DNA of 64,000 nucleotides, taken from assembly GCF_000013405.1 (NCBI RefSeq), contig NC_007759.1, positions 3,101,001 to 3,165,000 of the forward strand, written 5' to 3'. Made by a program: the position numbers and the translations under genes. Positions 54,069-63,178 of the stretch are shown one piece after another. The notes beneath the pieces were generated by a model, which saw only the letters and a list, made by a program, of their open reading frames with translations, did not search any database and was not told the origin of the DNA. Source of the DNA: Syntrophus aciditrophicus SB (GTDB taxonomy: Bacteria > Desulfobacterota > Syntrophia > Syntrophales > Syntrophaceae). How positions within the stretch are numbered: position 1 is the first letter of the stretch; each line of letters starts with the position of its first letter.

Positions 54069-57000
54069 ATGAATGAGCAACAACAATCCGTGGCCGGGTC
54101 AAGAAAGCGTGAGAAACTGTCAAGCCTGTATGAGGGGTTATCGCCGGGAGAACAGATCCTGGTGCAGTTCTGCTCCCTGTTTATGGAACCGGTGAGCATG
54201 ACGACCGTGATCCGCTGTTTCGATGTGACGGGCATTGCCTTTGCGGGACTCGGAAAAACCAGCTGGCAGAACCTGCAGCCGGCGCTGAAACGCATCGTCA
54301 AGCTGGGACTCGTGGATGACCATTATCAATGTCCGGAAAGCTTCCGGGAAATCGCCACCCGGCGGGCCGTCGCGGAAGGGCATTTTGAAAAGATGGCCCG
54401 GTCGATTCAACGGCTGATGCCCGGCAATCGCTATCTTTCCCGTTATTCTCCCGAATATGACTGGAGACGCGTCCTGCGGGATTTCCGCATCGCCTTCTAC
54501 CGGCAGGATTCAAGAGAGGTAAAAACGCTTTATGATTCGATGCTTCGCTTCTGCCCCATGCCTTACCGCACCCCGGATCCCTTTCTGCGCGTCTGCAACC
54601 AGCCCTTCGACCGGGTCTGGTTCGGCACGCTGCCCCTGGATCTCCGGTCCGCCGCTCTCTCCCGCATCCTGCTCCAGAGCCTGATCTTTCTTGAACCCGA
54701 TGAAGCGCCGCTGAACGAGGCCCTGGATCTGGTCTCCGGAGACAGACTGACAGAGCAAGGCGGCCTCCCACTCCCCGAGGTGCTGGCCCTTCGTCCCCTG
54801 CTTCACATCCTGATCCTTCGACTCCTTCTCGGAGGCCGCCTTGCTGACGCCCGCCAGCTTCTCAGGGAAATTGGCCGGAGAGAGGAAGGATACACCGGCG
54901 GCCTGCAGGGATGCCTTTATTTCCTCGAAGGGAAGAATGAGGAGGCCATTGCGGCAACGGAATCGGATCTCCGCCTGCTGGCCCGGAAAACCGGCGTCCG
55001 GAATAATTTCTTTACCGACCCGGTCGGCCTTTTTTTCCTGCTGGCCCTCCTGAAGGCTTATGCGGCTCAACCGGATGCGGCGGGGGCTGCGAAACTCAAA
55101 AAATACCTGTATCTGACCGTCCATCGCAACAATCCCAGCAATTTCTATGTTACAAGTCTGACCGCCTTGAGAAAAATCGCCGCCGCCCTGATGATGGAGC
55201 CGGAATACCCGGATTACGATTCTCTGCCGGAACGACCGGAAATCGGAACGGTTTTTGCCGCCTTGGCGGAATTCTGGCAGAAGCGCCGTCTCACCTCGAA
55301 AACCATTACGTCGCTGCAGACGTTGTATCAGAGAGCCCGGGGCAACGGAATGGCCTGGGCCATGATGGAATGTGCAGGCCTCCTCACTGCCGCCGGCGTC
55401 AATCCGCCTCTGTACCGACAGCAGGCAGAGGAGATCAGCGCCGGCGCCGGTCTGGTTTCCCTCATCCCGTCGATCCATTTCGAAGAGCCCTGGCGTAAAA
55501 GCCTCCGGGCCCTGACCCAGACGGCGGCGATGGAACGCCCCTCTATCGTTTCCAAGGAAAAAAGGCTGATCTGGCTGTTTCTTTATGGAGAGGAGGGCCT
55601 GTCCCTCAAACCGCTGGAACAGCGGCAGAAGGCCCGGGGCGGCTGGACCTCGGGGCGGCCCGTCGCCCTCAGCCGGCTGCACAAGGGGACCAATCTGGAA
55701 TACCTGAGTCGGCAGGATCACATGATCCGGGCGACCCTGAAAGCGGAAGCCCGGTATTACGGTGGTTACAGCGGCGCCGATTACTATTTCGACTGGGAGA
55801 AAACCCTGCCGCTGCTCGTGGGACATCCCCTTATTTTTTCTGAAGAGAATCCGGAAAAACCCGTGGAATTCCTCCGGGGGGAGGTTGAGCTGATGGTGAC
55901 GGAGTCGACGGAGGGGCTCTGCCTGCGTCTGAGTGTTCCCCTGACGGAATCCCGGGTGGTCCTGATGCCCGAAAATCCCAGCCGGTTCCGGATCTGCGAA
56001 ATTTCGGACGCCCATCATCGGATCGGACAGATCCTGAGCAGCAAGGGGCTGATTGTTCCGGCAGCGGCCAGGAATGAGCTGATGGCGGCCATGGCGGAAC
56101 TCTCCTCCCTGGTGACCATCCATTCCACCATCGGCGGCAGTGCGGAATCCCTCGAAGAAATCGAGGGCGATCCCCGTCCTGTTATCCAGCTGGCGCCGGC
56201 CGGCGATGGTTTTCACCTGGAGCTGCTGGTTCGTCCCTTCGGCAGCGGCGGAACCCGCCTGAAACCTGGAAAAGGCATGGAGCATGTCATGGCGGACATG
56301 GATGGAAAGCATCTCCTGGCCCGGCGCGATCTCGCCCTGGAGATCCGCAATGTCAAGCTCCTGGAAGATCGGTGCCCCACTCTGTTCATGGTCATGAACG
56401 ACCGGGGGCAGGGGTATCTGGAGAATCCGGAAGATTGTCTGGACCTGCTGCTGGAGCTGAACCCCCTGCAGGAAGCGGAGGAAGTGGTGATCGAATGGCC
56501 GGAAGGCGAATCCCTGAAAACTCCTCAGCAGGCCTCTTTCGAGCAGATGCGTCTGAAAGTCCATAAGGTGGGAGACTGGTTCGAGCTGGACGGCCAGCTT
56601 CAGCTCGATGAAGGTCTGGTGATGGATATGAAGACCCTCCTTGAGCTGGTGGAATCTTCCCCCCGTCGTTTTCTCCCCCTCGGGGAGGGCCGGTTTATCG
56701 CTCTCACCGAGGCTCTGCGCCGCCGCCTGGACGAGATGAACGTCTATGCCGACCGGCGTGGGAAAACAGTCCGCTGCCATGCCCTGGCCATTCCGGTTCT
56801 GGACGGAATCTTCGATGACTTTACCCAGGTGAATCGGGACTCCTCGTGGAAAGAGCGGGTAAAAACCTTTCAAAAGGGAATGACCCTGCAGCCCGTCGTC
56901 CCCTCCACCCTGCAGGCGGAATTGAGGGATTATCAGGTGGCCGGTTACGAATGGATGATCCGGTTGTCCTCCTGGGGCGCCGGCGCATGTCTCGCCGATG

Positions 57001-58292
57001 ACATGGGACTGGGCAAGACCCTGCAGGCCCTGGCGGTCATGCTGGAACGCGGTCCCAAAGGCCCCACGCTGGTAATCGCCCCGACTTCCGTCTGCATGAA
57101 CTGGCAGGCCGAGATTAACCGCTTCGCTCCTACCCTCAATCCTGTCCTGTTCGGCGGCCGGAACCGGGAGGAACGCATCGGGAAGCTCAAGGGCATGGAC
57201 GTGCTGATCTGCAGCTACGGGCTTCTTCAGCAGGAATCGGAACTCCTCGCCACAGCGCACTGGCACACCATCGTCCTCGACGAGGCCCAGGCCATCAAGA
57301 ATTTCGAGACCCAGCGAGCCCAGGCCGCCCTGTCTTTGAAGGGTGATTTCCGACTCATCACCACGGGCACCCCCATTGAAAATCATCTGGGGGAATTCTA
57401 TACCCTCTTTGATTTCATCAATCCCGGCCTGCTCGGCTCCCGGCCGCAGTTCAACGAACGCTACGCCATTCCGATCGAAAAAAACGGCGATCGGGAAGCC
57501 CGGAAGCGGCTGAAAAAGCTCATTTCCCCCTTTCTCCTGAGGCGGATCAAATCCCAGGTGCTGGACGAACTTCCTCCCCGGACCGATGTGGTCCTCCAGG
57601 TGGAAATGTCGCCGGAGGAAACGGCCCTCTATGAGGCCATGCGCCGGCAGGCCGTGGAAACCCTGGAACAGAACGACAGCCCCGTCGGACAAAAGCACCT
57701 GAAAATCCTGGCGGAAATCATGCGCCTGCGGCAGGCCTGCTGTCATCCCCGGCTGGTCGTGCCGGACAGCGAACTGACCAGTTCCAAGCTGGCTCTCTTC
57801 GGGGAGGTCGTGGAGGAAATGCTGGAAAATTCCCACAAGGCGCTGGTTTTCAGCCAGTTCGTCAGTCATCTGGCTTTGATCCAGGATTACCTGAAGCAGA
57901 AGGGCATCGAATACCGTTACCTCGACGGCGGCACACCGCCGAAAGAGCGGCGGCGGGAGGTGGAGGCCTTCCAGGCGGGAAAGGGCTCCCTCTTCCTGAT
58001 CAGCCTGCGGGCCGGCGGCGTGGGCCTCAACCTGACCGCCGCGGACTTTGTCATTCACATGGATCCGTGGTGGAATCCGGCAGTGGAGGACCAGGCCTCG
58101 GATCGGGCCCACCGCATCGGTCAGAAGCGGCCCGTGACGGTGTACCGCCTGGTGACAAAGAACACCATTGAAGAAAAAATTCTAAAACTGCATGCAAGCA
58201 AGCGGGATCTGGCCGACAGTCTGCTGGATGGCAGCGATATCAGCGGCCGGATGTCGGCGGACGAGCTGTTTCAGCTGATCCGGGAAGGGTAA
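54069..58292 (+). CDS. SNF2-family DEAD/H helicase, 1407 aa, large N-terminal region
   Basis: The C-terminal 480 residues form a SNF2 ATPase: LRDYQVAGYEWM, Walker A DDMGLGKT near residue 977, VLDEAQ near 1070, TGTPIENHL, RRIKSQV, then the second lobe FSQFVSHL, SLRAGGVGLNLTAADFVIHMDPWWNP and SDRAHRIGQ. The N-terminal part (about residues 1-920) is not recognised by motif; it has helical, TPR-like stretches up to about 480 and a beta-rich middle. SNF2 proteins move along duplex DNA and remodel protein-DNA complexes, often in transcription or DNA repair. mlaE-like starts 18 bases downstream, so transcripts may be joined. Confidence 0.93.
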   Translation: MNEQQQSVAGSRKREKLSSLYEGLSPGEQILVQFCSLFMEPVSMTTVIRCFDVTGIAFAGLGKTSWQNLQPALKRIVKLGLVDDHYQCPESFREIATRRAVAEGHFEKMARSIQRLMPGNRYLSRYSPEYDWRRVLRDFRIAFYRQDSREVKTLYDSMLRFCPMPYRTPDPFLRVCNQPFDRVWFGTLPLDLRSAALSRILLQSLIFLEPDEAPLNEALDLVSGDRLTEQGGLPLPEVLALRPLLHILILRLLLGGRLADARQLLREIGRREEGYTGGLQGCLYFLEGKNEEAIAATESDLRLLARKTGVRNNFFTDPVGLFFLLALLKAYAAQPDAAGAAKLKKYLYLTVHRNNPSNFYVTSLTALRKIAAALMMEPEYPDYDSLPERPEIGTVFAALAEFWQKRRLTSKTITSLQTLYQRARGNGMAWAMMECAGLLTAAGVNPPLYRQQAEEISAGAGLVSLIPSIHFEEPWRKSLRALTQTAAMERPSIVSKEKRLIWLFLYGEEGLSLKPLEQRQKARGGWTSGRPVALSRLHKGTNLEYLSRQDHMIRATLKAEARYYGGYSGADYYFDWEKTLPLLVGHPLIFSEENPEKPVEFLRGEVELMVTESTEGLCLRLSVPLTESRVVLMPENPSRFRICEISDAHHRIGQILSSKGLIVPAAARNELMAAMAELSSLVTIHSTIGGSAESLEEIEGDPRPVIQLAPAGDGFHLELLVRPFGSGGTRLKPGKGMEHVMADMDGKHLLARRDLALEIRNVKLLEDRCPTLFMVMNDRGQGYLENPEDCLDLLLELNPLQEAEEVVIEWPEGESLKTPQQASFEQMRLKVHKVGDWFELDGQLQLDEGLVMDMKTLLELVESSPRRFLPLGEGRFIALTEALRRRLDEMNVYADRRGKTVRCHALAIPVLDGIFDDFTQVNRDSSWKERVKTFQKGMTLQPVVPSTLQAELRDYQVAGYEWMIRLSSWGAGACLADDMGLGKTLQALAVMLERGPKGPTLVIAPTSVCMNWQAEINRFAPTLNPVLFGGRNREERIGKLKGMDVLICSYGLLQQESELLATAHWHTIVLDEAQAIKNFETQRAQAALSLKGDFRLITTGTPIENHLGEFYTLFDFINPGLLGSRPQFNERYAIPIEKNGDREARKRLKKLISPFLLRRIKSQVLDELPPRTDVVLQVEMSPEETALYEAMRRQAVETLEQNDSPVGQKHLKILAEIMRLRQACCHPRLVVPDSELTSSKLALFGEVVEEMLENSHKALVFSQFVSHLALIQDYLKQKGIEYRYLDGGTPPKERRREVEAFQAGKGSLFLISLRAGGVGLNLTAADFVIHMDPWWNPAVEDQASDRAHRIGQKRPVTVYRLVTKNTIEEKILKLHASKRDLADSLLDGSDISGRMSADELFQLIREG

Positions 58293-58310
58293 TTTTTCTG
58301 AGGAACAAAG

Positions 58311-59456
58311 ATGAGTTCATCAACTTATAAGGAAGCCACTTTTTCCTTCATCTCACCATCAACGGACGCGCTGGTACTGAGATTGTCCGGAGACTGGATG
58401 GCGAACGGCCGGCTTCCTGATGCCGAAGAGATCCGGCAGGCCCTTTCACAACAGATTCCGGCGCCTCGGATTATCTTCGACGTGGTCGGACTCGGCGCCT
58501 GGGACAGCGGTCTGCTGATCTTTCTGGCGAAGGTCTTCGACATCTGCCGCGGAAACGGGATTTCCGTCGATTCTTCCGGTCTGCCTCCAGGCGTTTGCAG
58601 ACTGCTGGAGCTGGCCTCACCGGAAAAACAACGTTCGGGAGTAACGCGCGAAAAATCTCCCCCTTCGTTTCTTGTGAGGGTTGCCGATGCCACTCTGGAT
58701 TTCGGCAGGGGCTTCAAGGATATGCTCGCCTTTGTCGGCGATGCCACCCTTTCCGTCCTTCGAATGCTGCGGGGAAAACCCGGCTTCCGGCGGTCCGATC
58801 TGATCCTGATTCTTCAGGAAACCGGCGCCCAGGCACTGCCCATCGTTTCCCTCATCAGTCTCCTTGTGGGAATGATCCTCGCCTTCGTGGCGGCCATTCA
58901 GCTCAGGATGTTCGGCGTTCAGATCTACGTCGCCGACGTGGTGGGAATCGCCATGGTGCGGGTCATGGGGGCGATCATGACGGGCATCATCATGGCCGGC
59001 CGCACGGGTGCGGCTTTTGCCGCCCAGCTCGGCATGATGCAGGTCAACGAAGAGATTGACGCGCTGGAAGTCCTGGGCGTTTCTCCCGTGGACTTCCTCG
59101 TCCTGCCCCGTCTGCTGGCGCTGATGCTGATGATGCCCCTGCTGTGCATCTATTCCGACCTCATGGGGGTTGTGGGGGGGTTGATTGTCGGCGTCGGCAT
59201 GCTTGATCTCGGAGTCATCGAGTACTATCATGAAACCGTGAATGCGGTGAGCCTGACCTATTTCTGGATCGGCCTCTTCCACAGTTTTGTCTTCGGAGTG
59301 CTCGTGGCCCTGGCCGGCTGTCTGCGCGGCCTGCAGTGTGAACGGAACGCATCCGCCGTCGGCTTTGCCGCCACATCGGCGGTGGTCACCGGCATCGTCA
59401 GCATCGTCGTGGCGACCGCCATCATTACTCTGCTCTGCCAGGTGCTTGGGATATGA
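58311..59456 (+). CDS. MlaE-family ABC permease with N-terminal STAS-like domain
   Basis: This 381-aa inner-membrane protein has a STAS-like domain in residues about 10-105 (ALVLRLSGDWMANGRLPDAEEI, IIFDVVGLGAWDSGLLIFLAKVF) preceding the MlaE permease helices. Permease signatures are GAQALPIVSLISLLVGMILAF and AAFAAQLGMMQVNEEIDALEVLGVSPVDFLVLPRLLALM. In many bacteria the STAS protein (MlaB) is separate; here it is fused. It forms an ABC transporter with the ATPase (59453) and the MCE protein (60282) for lipid movement across the envelope. GAGGAACAAAG precedes the ATG. Its stop overlaps the ATPase start. Confidence 0.9.
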   Translation: MSSSTYKEATFSFISPSTDALVLRLSGDWMANGRLPDAEEIRQALSQQIPAPRIIFDVVGLGAWDSGLLIFLAKVFDICRGNGISVDSSGLPPGVCRLLELASPEKQRSGVTREKSPPSFLVRVADATLDFGRGFKDMLAFVGDATLSVLRMLRGKPGFRRSDLILILQETGAQALPIVSLISLLVGMILAFVAAIQLRMFGVQIYVADVVGIAMVRVMGAIMTGIIMAGRTGAAFAAQLGMMQVNEEIDALEVLGVSPVDFLVLPRLLALMLMMPLLCIYSDLMGVVGGLIVGVGMLDLGVIEYYHETVNAVSLTYFWIGLFHSFVFGVLVALAGCLRGLQCERNASAVGFAATSAVVTGIVSIVVATAIITLLCQVLGI

Positions 59457-60247
59457 ACGCGTCGGAAAAACTTCCCGAAAGCGAGCGGGAAACGGTCATC
59501 GAAGTCCACGATCTCGAGATATCCTACGGCACTTTCGTGCTCATGCGCGATCTGAACTTTCACATCCGCCGGGGTGACATCTTCATCATCATGGGGGGGA
59601 GCGGCTGCGGCAAGAGTACGCTTATGAAACAGATGGTGGGCCTCAAGAAACCCGCCCGCGGGCAGGTCCTGTACGGCGACGTCAGTTTCTGGGACGCCGG
59701 AACGGAAGTGCGGGAACAGCTCAAGAGGCGCTTCGGCATTCTCTTTCAGAGCGGCGCCCTCTGGAGCTCCTTGACGCTGGCGGAAAACATCGCCCTTCCG
59801 CTGGAGCAGTATACCGACCTCTCGCCCGCGCAGATCCGGGAACTGGCGTCGTTCAAGCTGGCCCTGGTCGGACTCGGGGGCTTTGAAGACTTTTACCCCT
59901 CGGAACTCAGCGGCGGCATGAAGAAGCGGGCCGGGCTGGCCAGGGCGATGGCCCTCGATCCGGACATCCTCTTTTTCGATGAGCCCTCCGCCGGTCTCGA
60001 CCCCATCAGCGCCCGCCTGCTGGACGACCTGATCATCGAGCTGAGCGAAAGCCTGAGCACAACCGTCATCGTGGTGACCCATGACCTGGCAAGCATTTTC
60101 GCCATCGGCACCAACTCGGTTTTCCTCGATCCCGAAGCGAAAACCATGACGGCCGGCGGCGATCCCAAGCGCATCCTGGCGGAGTCGGAAGACCCGAAAG
60201 TGGTCAGTTTTCTGACCCGGGGAACTGGCCGGCGAACCAAAGAATAG
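59453..60247 (+). CDS. MlaF-like lipid ABC transporter ATPase
   Basis: This 264-aa ATPase has Walker A GGSGCGKST near residue 48, Q-loop ILFQSGALWSSLTLAENIALP (typical of MlaF), signature LSGGMKKRAGLARAMALDP, and Walker B ILFFDEPSAGLDP with the switch His in VTHDL. It overlaps the MlaE stop by 4 bases and energises phospholipid transport with the permease and MCE protein. Confidence 0.93.
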   Translation: MNASEKLPESERETVIEVHDLEISYGTFVLMRDLNFHIRRGDIFIIMGGSGCGKSTLMKQMVGLKKPARGQVLYGDVSFWDAGTEVREQLKRRFGILFQSGALWSSLTLAENIALPLEQYTDLSPAQIRELASFKLALVGLGGFEDFYPSELSGGMKKRAGLARAMALDPDILFFDEPSAGLDPISARLLDDLIIELSESLSTTVIVVTHDLASIFAIGTNSVFLDPEAKTMTAGGDPKRILAESEDPKVVSFLTRGTGRRTKE

Positions 60248-60281
60248 TTGCAGCAATTTTCGCGTGGGAAGGAAGAAATAA

Positions 60282-61268
60282 ATGAGCGGAAAGGAAAACA
60301 AAACCCTGATCGGCGCGTTTGTCGTCGGCGCGATTGCCATCCTGGTCCTGGCGGTGCTGGTCCTCGGTTCCGGAAAGTTTTTAAGCAGGTCTCAGAAATA
60401 CGTCCTGTTTTTCGATGGATCGGTAAAAGGGCTGAACGTCGGGTCGCCGGTGACGTTCCGGGGAGTCAAGATAGGCGAAGTGACCGACATCAGTGTGGTC
60501 ATAGACCAGAAGCAGCGCGCGCTGCGCATTCCCGTGCTCATCCGCCTGGATCCGGAACTGATCGAAGGAGGAAGCCTGCTGAGCACGGATCAAGGGGCGA
60601 TGCGGCATGTCGTCGAAATGGGCCTGAGAGCCCAGCTTCAGCTTCAGAATTTCGTAACCGGCCAGCTTATGGTGGCCCTTGATTTCTTCCCCAACGCGCC
60701 ACCCCGCTACGTGGGGATGAAAAAACAGTACGCCGAGATCCCCACGATTCCCACAGCCCTGCAGGAACTTCAGAGAACCGTCGAACATCTTCCCCTGCGG
60801 GAGATCGTCGTCAGCCTCAACAGCGCCGTCCAGGGAATCGACCGGATCGTGAATTCGGTGGATACGCGCAAGACCACCCAGACCCTGGAAGCCGCCCTCA
60901 AGGATATTCAGACGCTCGTGCGGCATATCGATGAACGGATCGAGCCCCTCGTTGCCGGCCTCTCTCAGACCTCCGGCGCCGCTGAAGAGACCCTGGTGGA
61001 GAGCAAAGAGACGGCCGCATCCGTCCGGAAGGACATGAAAGAACTGGTCGCATCGACGAAGACAACCCTGGAATCGGCCCAGGCCGTCCTGAAGCAGTCA
61101 GAACAGACCCTTCAGGCTTATTCCGGGGATTCTCCGCTCGTCGTGGAAATGAACAAAACTCTGCGGGAACTTGGCGCGACGTCGCGCTCGCTGCGCCACC
61201 TTTCCGATTATCTGGAGCGCCATCCGGAGTCCCTGCTCCGTGGCAAGGCCATCATCAAAGGACAGTGA
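60282..61268 (+). CDS. MlaD-like MCE-domain protein
   Basis: This 328-aa protein has an N-terminal membrane anchor (about residues 10-28, IGAFVVGAIAILVLAVLVLG) and one MCE domain (about 38-115: KYVLFFDGSVKGLNVGSPVTFRGVKIGEVTDI). A long helical C-terminal part (to residue 328) probably forms a periplasmic needle or coiled coil. MCE proteins form hexameric lipid channels with MlaE/MlaF. The larger-than-MlaD C terminus resembles PqiB- or Ttg2-type extensions. Confidence 0.92.
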   Translation: MSGKENKTLIGAFVVGAIAILVLAVLVLGSGKFLSRSQKYVLFFDGSVKGLNVGSPVTFRGVKIGEVTDISVVIDQKQRALRIPVLIRLDPELIEGGSLLSTDQGAMRHVVEMGLRAQLQLQNFVTGQLMVALDFFPNAPPRYVGMKKQYAEIPTIPTALQELQRTVEHLPLREIVVSLNSAVQGIDRIVNSVDTRKTTQTLEAALKDIQTLVRHIDERIEPLVAGLSQTSGAAEETLVESKETAASVRKDMKELVASTKTTLESAQAVLKQSEQTLQAYSGDSPLVVEMNKTLRELGATSRSLRHLSDYLERHPESLLRGKAIIKGQ

Positions 61269-61269
61269 C

Positions 61270-61890
61270 ATGAAAAACCTGCTTTGCATCTCCCGACTGT
61301 TTCTTCCAGCCGTTGCGATTCTGCTTGCCGGTTGCGCCAGCGTGCAGCCGGCCCGGTTTTACACGCTGACGCCGCTTGAACAGCAGGCGGCAAAGCCAAA
61401 CCCGCGTGATGAGGCGCCACCTCCTCCTTCGGTCCTCATCGCTCCGGTTGAAATCCCCGATTACCTCGATCGTCCCCAGATTGTGACCCGGGATGGGAGA
61501 AACGAATTGAACCTTGCCGAATTCGACCGCTGGGCGGGTTCCCTCCGGGAAAACATCGCCGCCGTGATGGCCGAAAACCTTTCAATTCTCCTCAGCTCAG
61601 ACCGGATATTCGTTTATCCCCAGGTGCGTGGTGAAAAAACGGATTACCTGATGGCCCTGCGCATTCTCCGGCTGGATTGCATACCCGGCGACTCGGTGCT
61701 CCTCAAGGCGCAGTGGACGATCTTTGCCGGCCAGGACCGGGGAGGCGTCACTCACATGGCCGCGTTCACCGAACGGCTGGCCGACGGCAGTTACGAAGCG
61801 CTGGCCGCGGCCGTCAGCAGCACCCTGGCACAGGCAAGCCGGGAAATCGCCCGGACGTTATGGACACCCCCGACAGCAGCCCCCCGCTGA
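61270..61890 (+). CDS. ABC-type transport auxiliary lipoprotein (PqiC-like)
   Basis: This 206-aa lipoprotein has signal LFLPAVAILLAGC (acylated Cys near residue 22) and the family start ARFYTLTPLEQQ. A domain of the ABC_trans_aux type follows, with IAPVEIPDYLDRPQIVTRDGRNELNLAEFDRWAGSLRENI. Known PqiC/LetAB-linked members are outer-membrane lipoproteins that complete an inter-membrane lipid route. It follows the MCE gene by a single base and is the last gene of the Mla-like operon. The ATG at 61270 was chosen because the lipoprotein signal begins there. Confidence 0.9.
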   Translation: MKNLLCISRLFLPAVAILLAGCASVQPARFYTLTPLEQQAAKPNPRDEAPPPPSVLIAPVEIPDYLDRPQIVTRDGRNELNLAEFDRWAGSLRENIAAVMAENLSILLSSDRIFVYPQVRGEKTDYLMALRILRLDCIPGDSVLLKAQWTIFAGQDRGGVTHMAAFTERLADGSYEALAAAVSSTLAQASREIARTLWTPPTAAPR

Positions 61891-62104
61891 ACTCATGAAC
61901 AGCAAAGGCCTGCAAAACGGAAAAGATGAATCGGCAATTGATCCTTAATTCTGATCGTGGCCCTGACCGACTACGCGAACACGGCGCGCCGAACCTGCCG
62001 GAGGGGTCAATCTTTATGCCGCACCGGGAGGCGGGGCCGCAGAGTCGCGATGATGACTCAACTCTAACGTCGTCAGCAGTCATGGTTTAAGCAAAGGAGA
62101 ATGA

Positions 62105-63178
62105 ATGATGACATTCCAGCAGAAGAAATGGTTGATTCGAGTGGTCGTCGCTCTGGTCATCGGCCTTGCAGCCATAGGCGCCTGGAAGCGTTACGGGGAT
62201 AGACAGGAAGATGGTCTGGTCAGCGGAAACGGCCGGATCGAGGCTACCGAGATCGACATTGCCGCCAGAACCGCCGGCCGGATCAAGGAAATCCTGATGC
62301 GGGAAGGCGATTTTGTCAAGGCGGGGCAGGTCGTGGCTCATATGGATACCGATGTATTAGAGGCACAGCTTCGGGAAGCCGAGGCCAGGCTGCAGCAGGC
62401 ACAAAGCGATGCGGCTATCGCGCGCAGTCAACTGGTGCAACGGGAAAGCGAAAAGAAGGCGGCTCTGGCGTTCGTCAGACAGCGCGAGGCAGAGCTTGAC
62501 GTAGCCAGAAAACGCCTGGCTCGTTCGGCAGCATTGGCCGCGGAGGGTGCGACATCACGGCAGGAGGCGGATGACGACCGGGCGAGCGTCCAGAGCTGTT
62601 CAGCCGCCGTTGCAGCGACGCAGGCACAGACAGCCGCTGCCGAGGCCGCCGTTGTAACCGCGAGGGAACAGATTGCCGGTAAGGAATCAGCCATCAAGGC
62701 CGCGCAGGCAACGATCGAGCGAATCCAGGCGGATATTCGGGACAGCGCCCTCAAATCTCCCCGCGACGGCCGGGTGCAGTACCGGGTCGCCCAGCCCGGC
62801 GAGGTCGTCGGCGCCGGTGGGCGGGTGCTGAGTCTCGTTGACCTGAACGATGTCTACATGACCTTTTTCCTTCCCACGGCCGCGGTGGGAAGGGTAGCCC
62901 TGGGCACCGAAGTGCGGCTGGTGCTCGATGCCGCACCGGAGTATCCGATTCCCGCCAGGGTGTCATTCATTGCCGATGTAGCCCAGTTCACTCCCAAGAC
63001 CGTGGAGACGACCAGTGAACGGGAGAAACTGATGTTCCGCGTCCGGGCGCAGATCCCCGTGGAGCTGCTGCAGAAGTATATCACCCAGGTCAAGACGGGA
63101 CTGCCCGGCGTGGCCTGGGTGAAGCTGGATCCCAATGCGGACTGGCCGCCCCGCCTCAAGGAAAAGCTCGTACAATGA
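62105..63178 (+). CDS. HlyD-family membrane-fusion protein (YhiI/YbhG-like)
   Basis: This 357-aa adaptor has an N-terminal anchor (about residues 9-25) and a biotinyl-lipoyl motif split by the hairpin ([43 protein letters not shown]). It has a long alanine/glutamine-rich coiled coil (about residues 75-215) and returns through [25 protein letters not shown]. It precedes an RbbA-like ATPase, as in the yhiI-rbbA-yhhJ locus. AAAGGAGAATGA precedes the start. Its TGA overlaps the next ATG. It probably links an ABC-2 exporter to the outer membrane. Confidence 0.92.
   Translation: MMTFQQKKWLIRVVVALVIGLAAIGAWKRYGDRQEDGLVSGNGRIEATEIDIAARTAGRIKEILMREGDFVKAGQVVAHMDTDVLEAQLREAEARLQQAQSDAAIARSQLVQRESEKKAALAFVRQREAELDVARKRLARSAALAAEGATSRQEADDDRASVQSCSAAVAATQAQTAAAEAAVVTAREQIAGKESAIKAAQATIERIQADIRDSALKSPRDGRVQYRVAQPGEVVGAGGRVLSLVDLNDVYMTFFLPTAAVGRVALGTEVRLVLDAAPEYPIPARVSFIADVAQFTPKTVETTSEREKLMFRVRAQIPVELLQKYITQVKTGLPGVAWVKLDPNADWPPRLKEKLVQ

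Noticed and set aside
53816-54301. Long N-terminal extension of the NUDIX frame
   Set aside because: The AGGAGG-preceded ATG at 53815 begins at the domain; upstream residues look random and overlap the SNF2 gene start.
54510-58112. 1200-codon antisense ORF inside the SNF2 gene
   Set aside because: It lies fully opposite a gene with clear motifs and reflects codon bias without stops on the other strand; no domain-like sequence or ribosome-binding site supports it.
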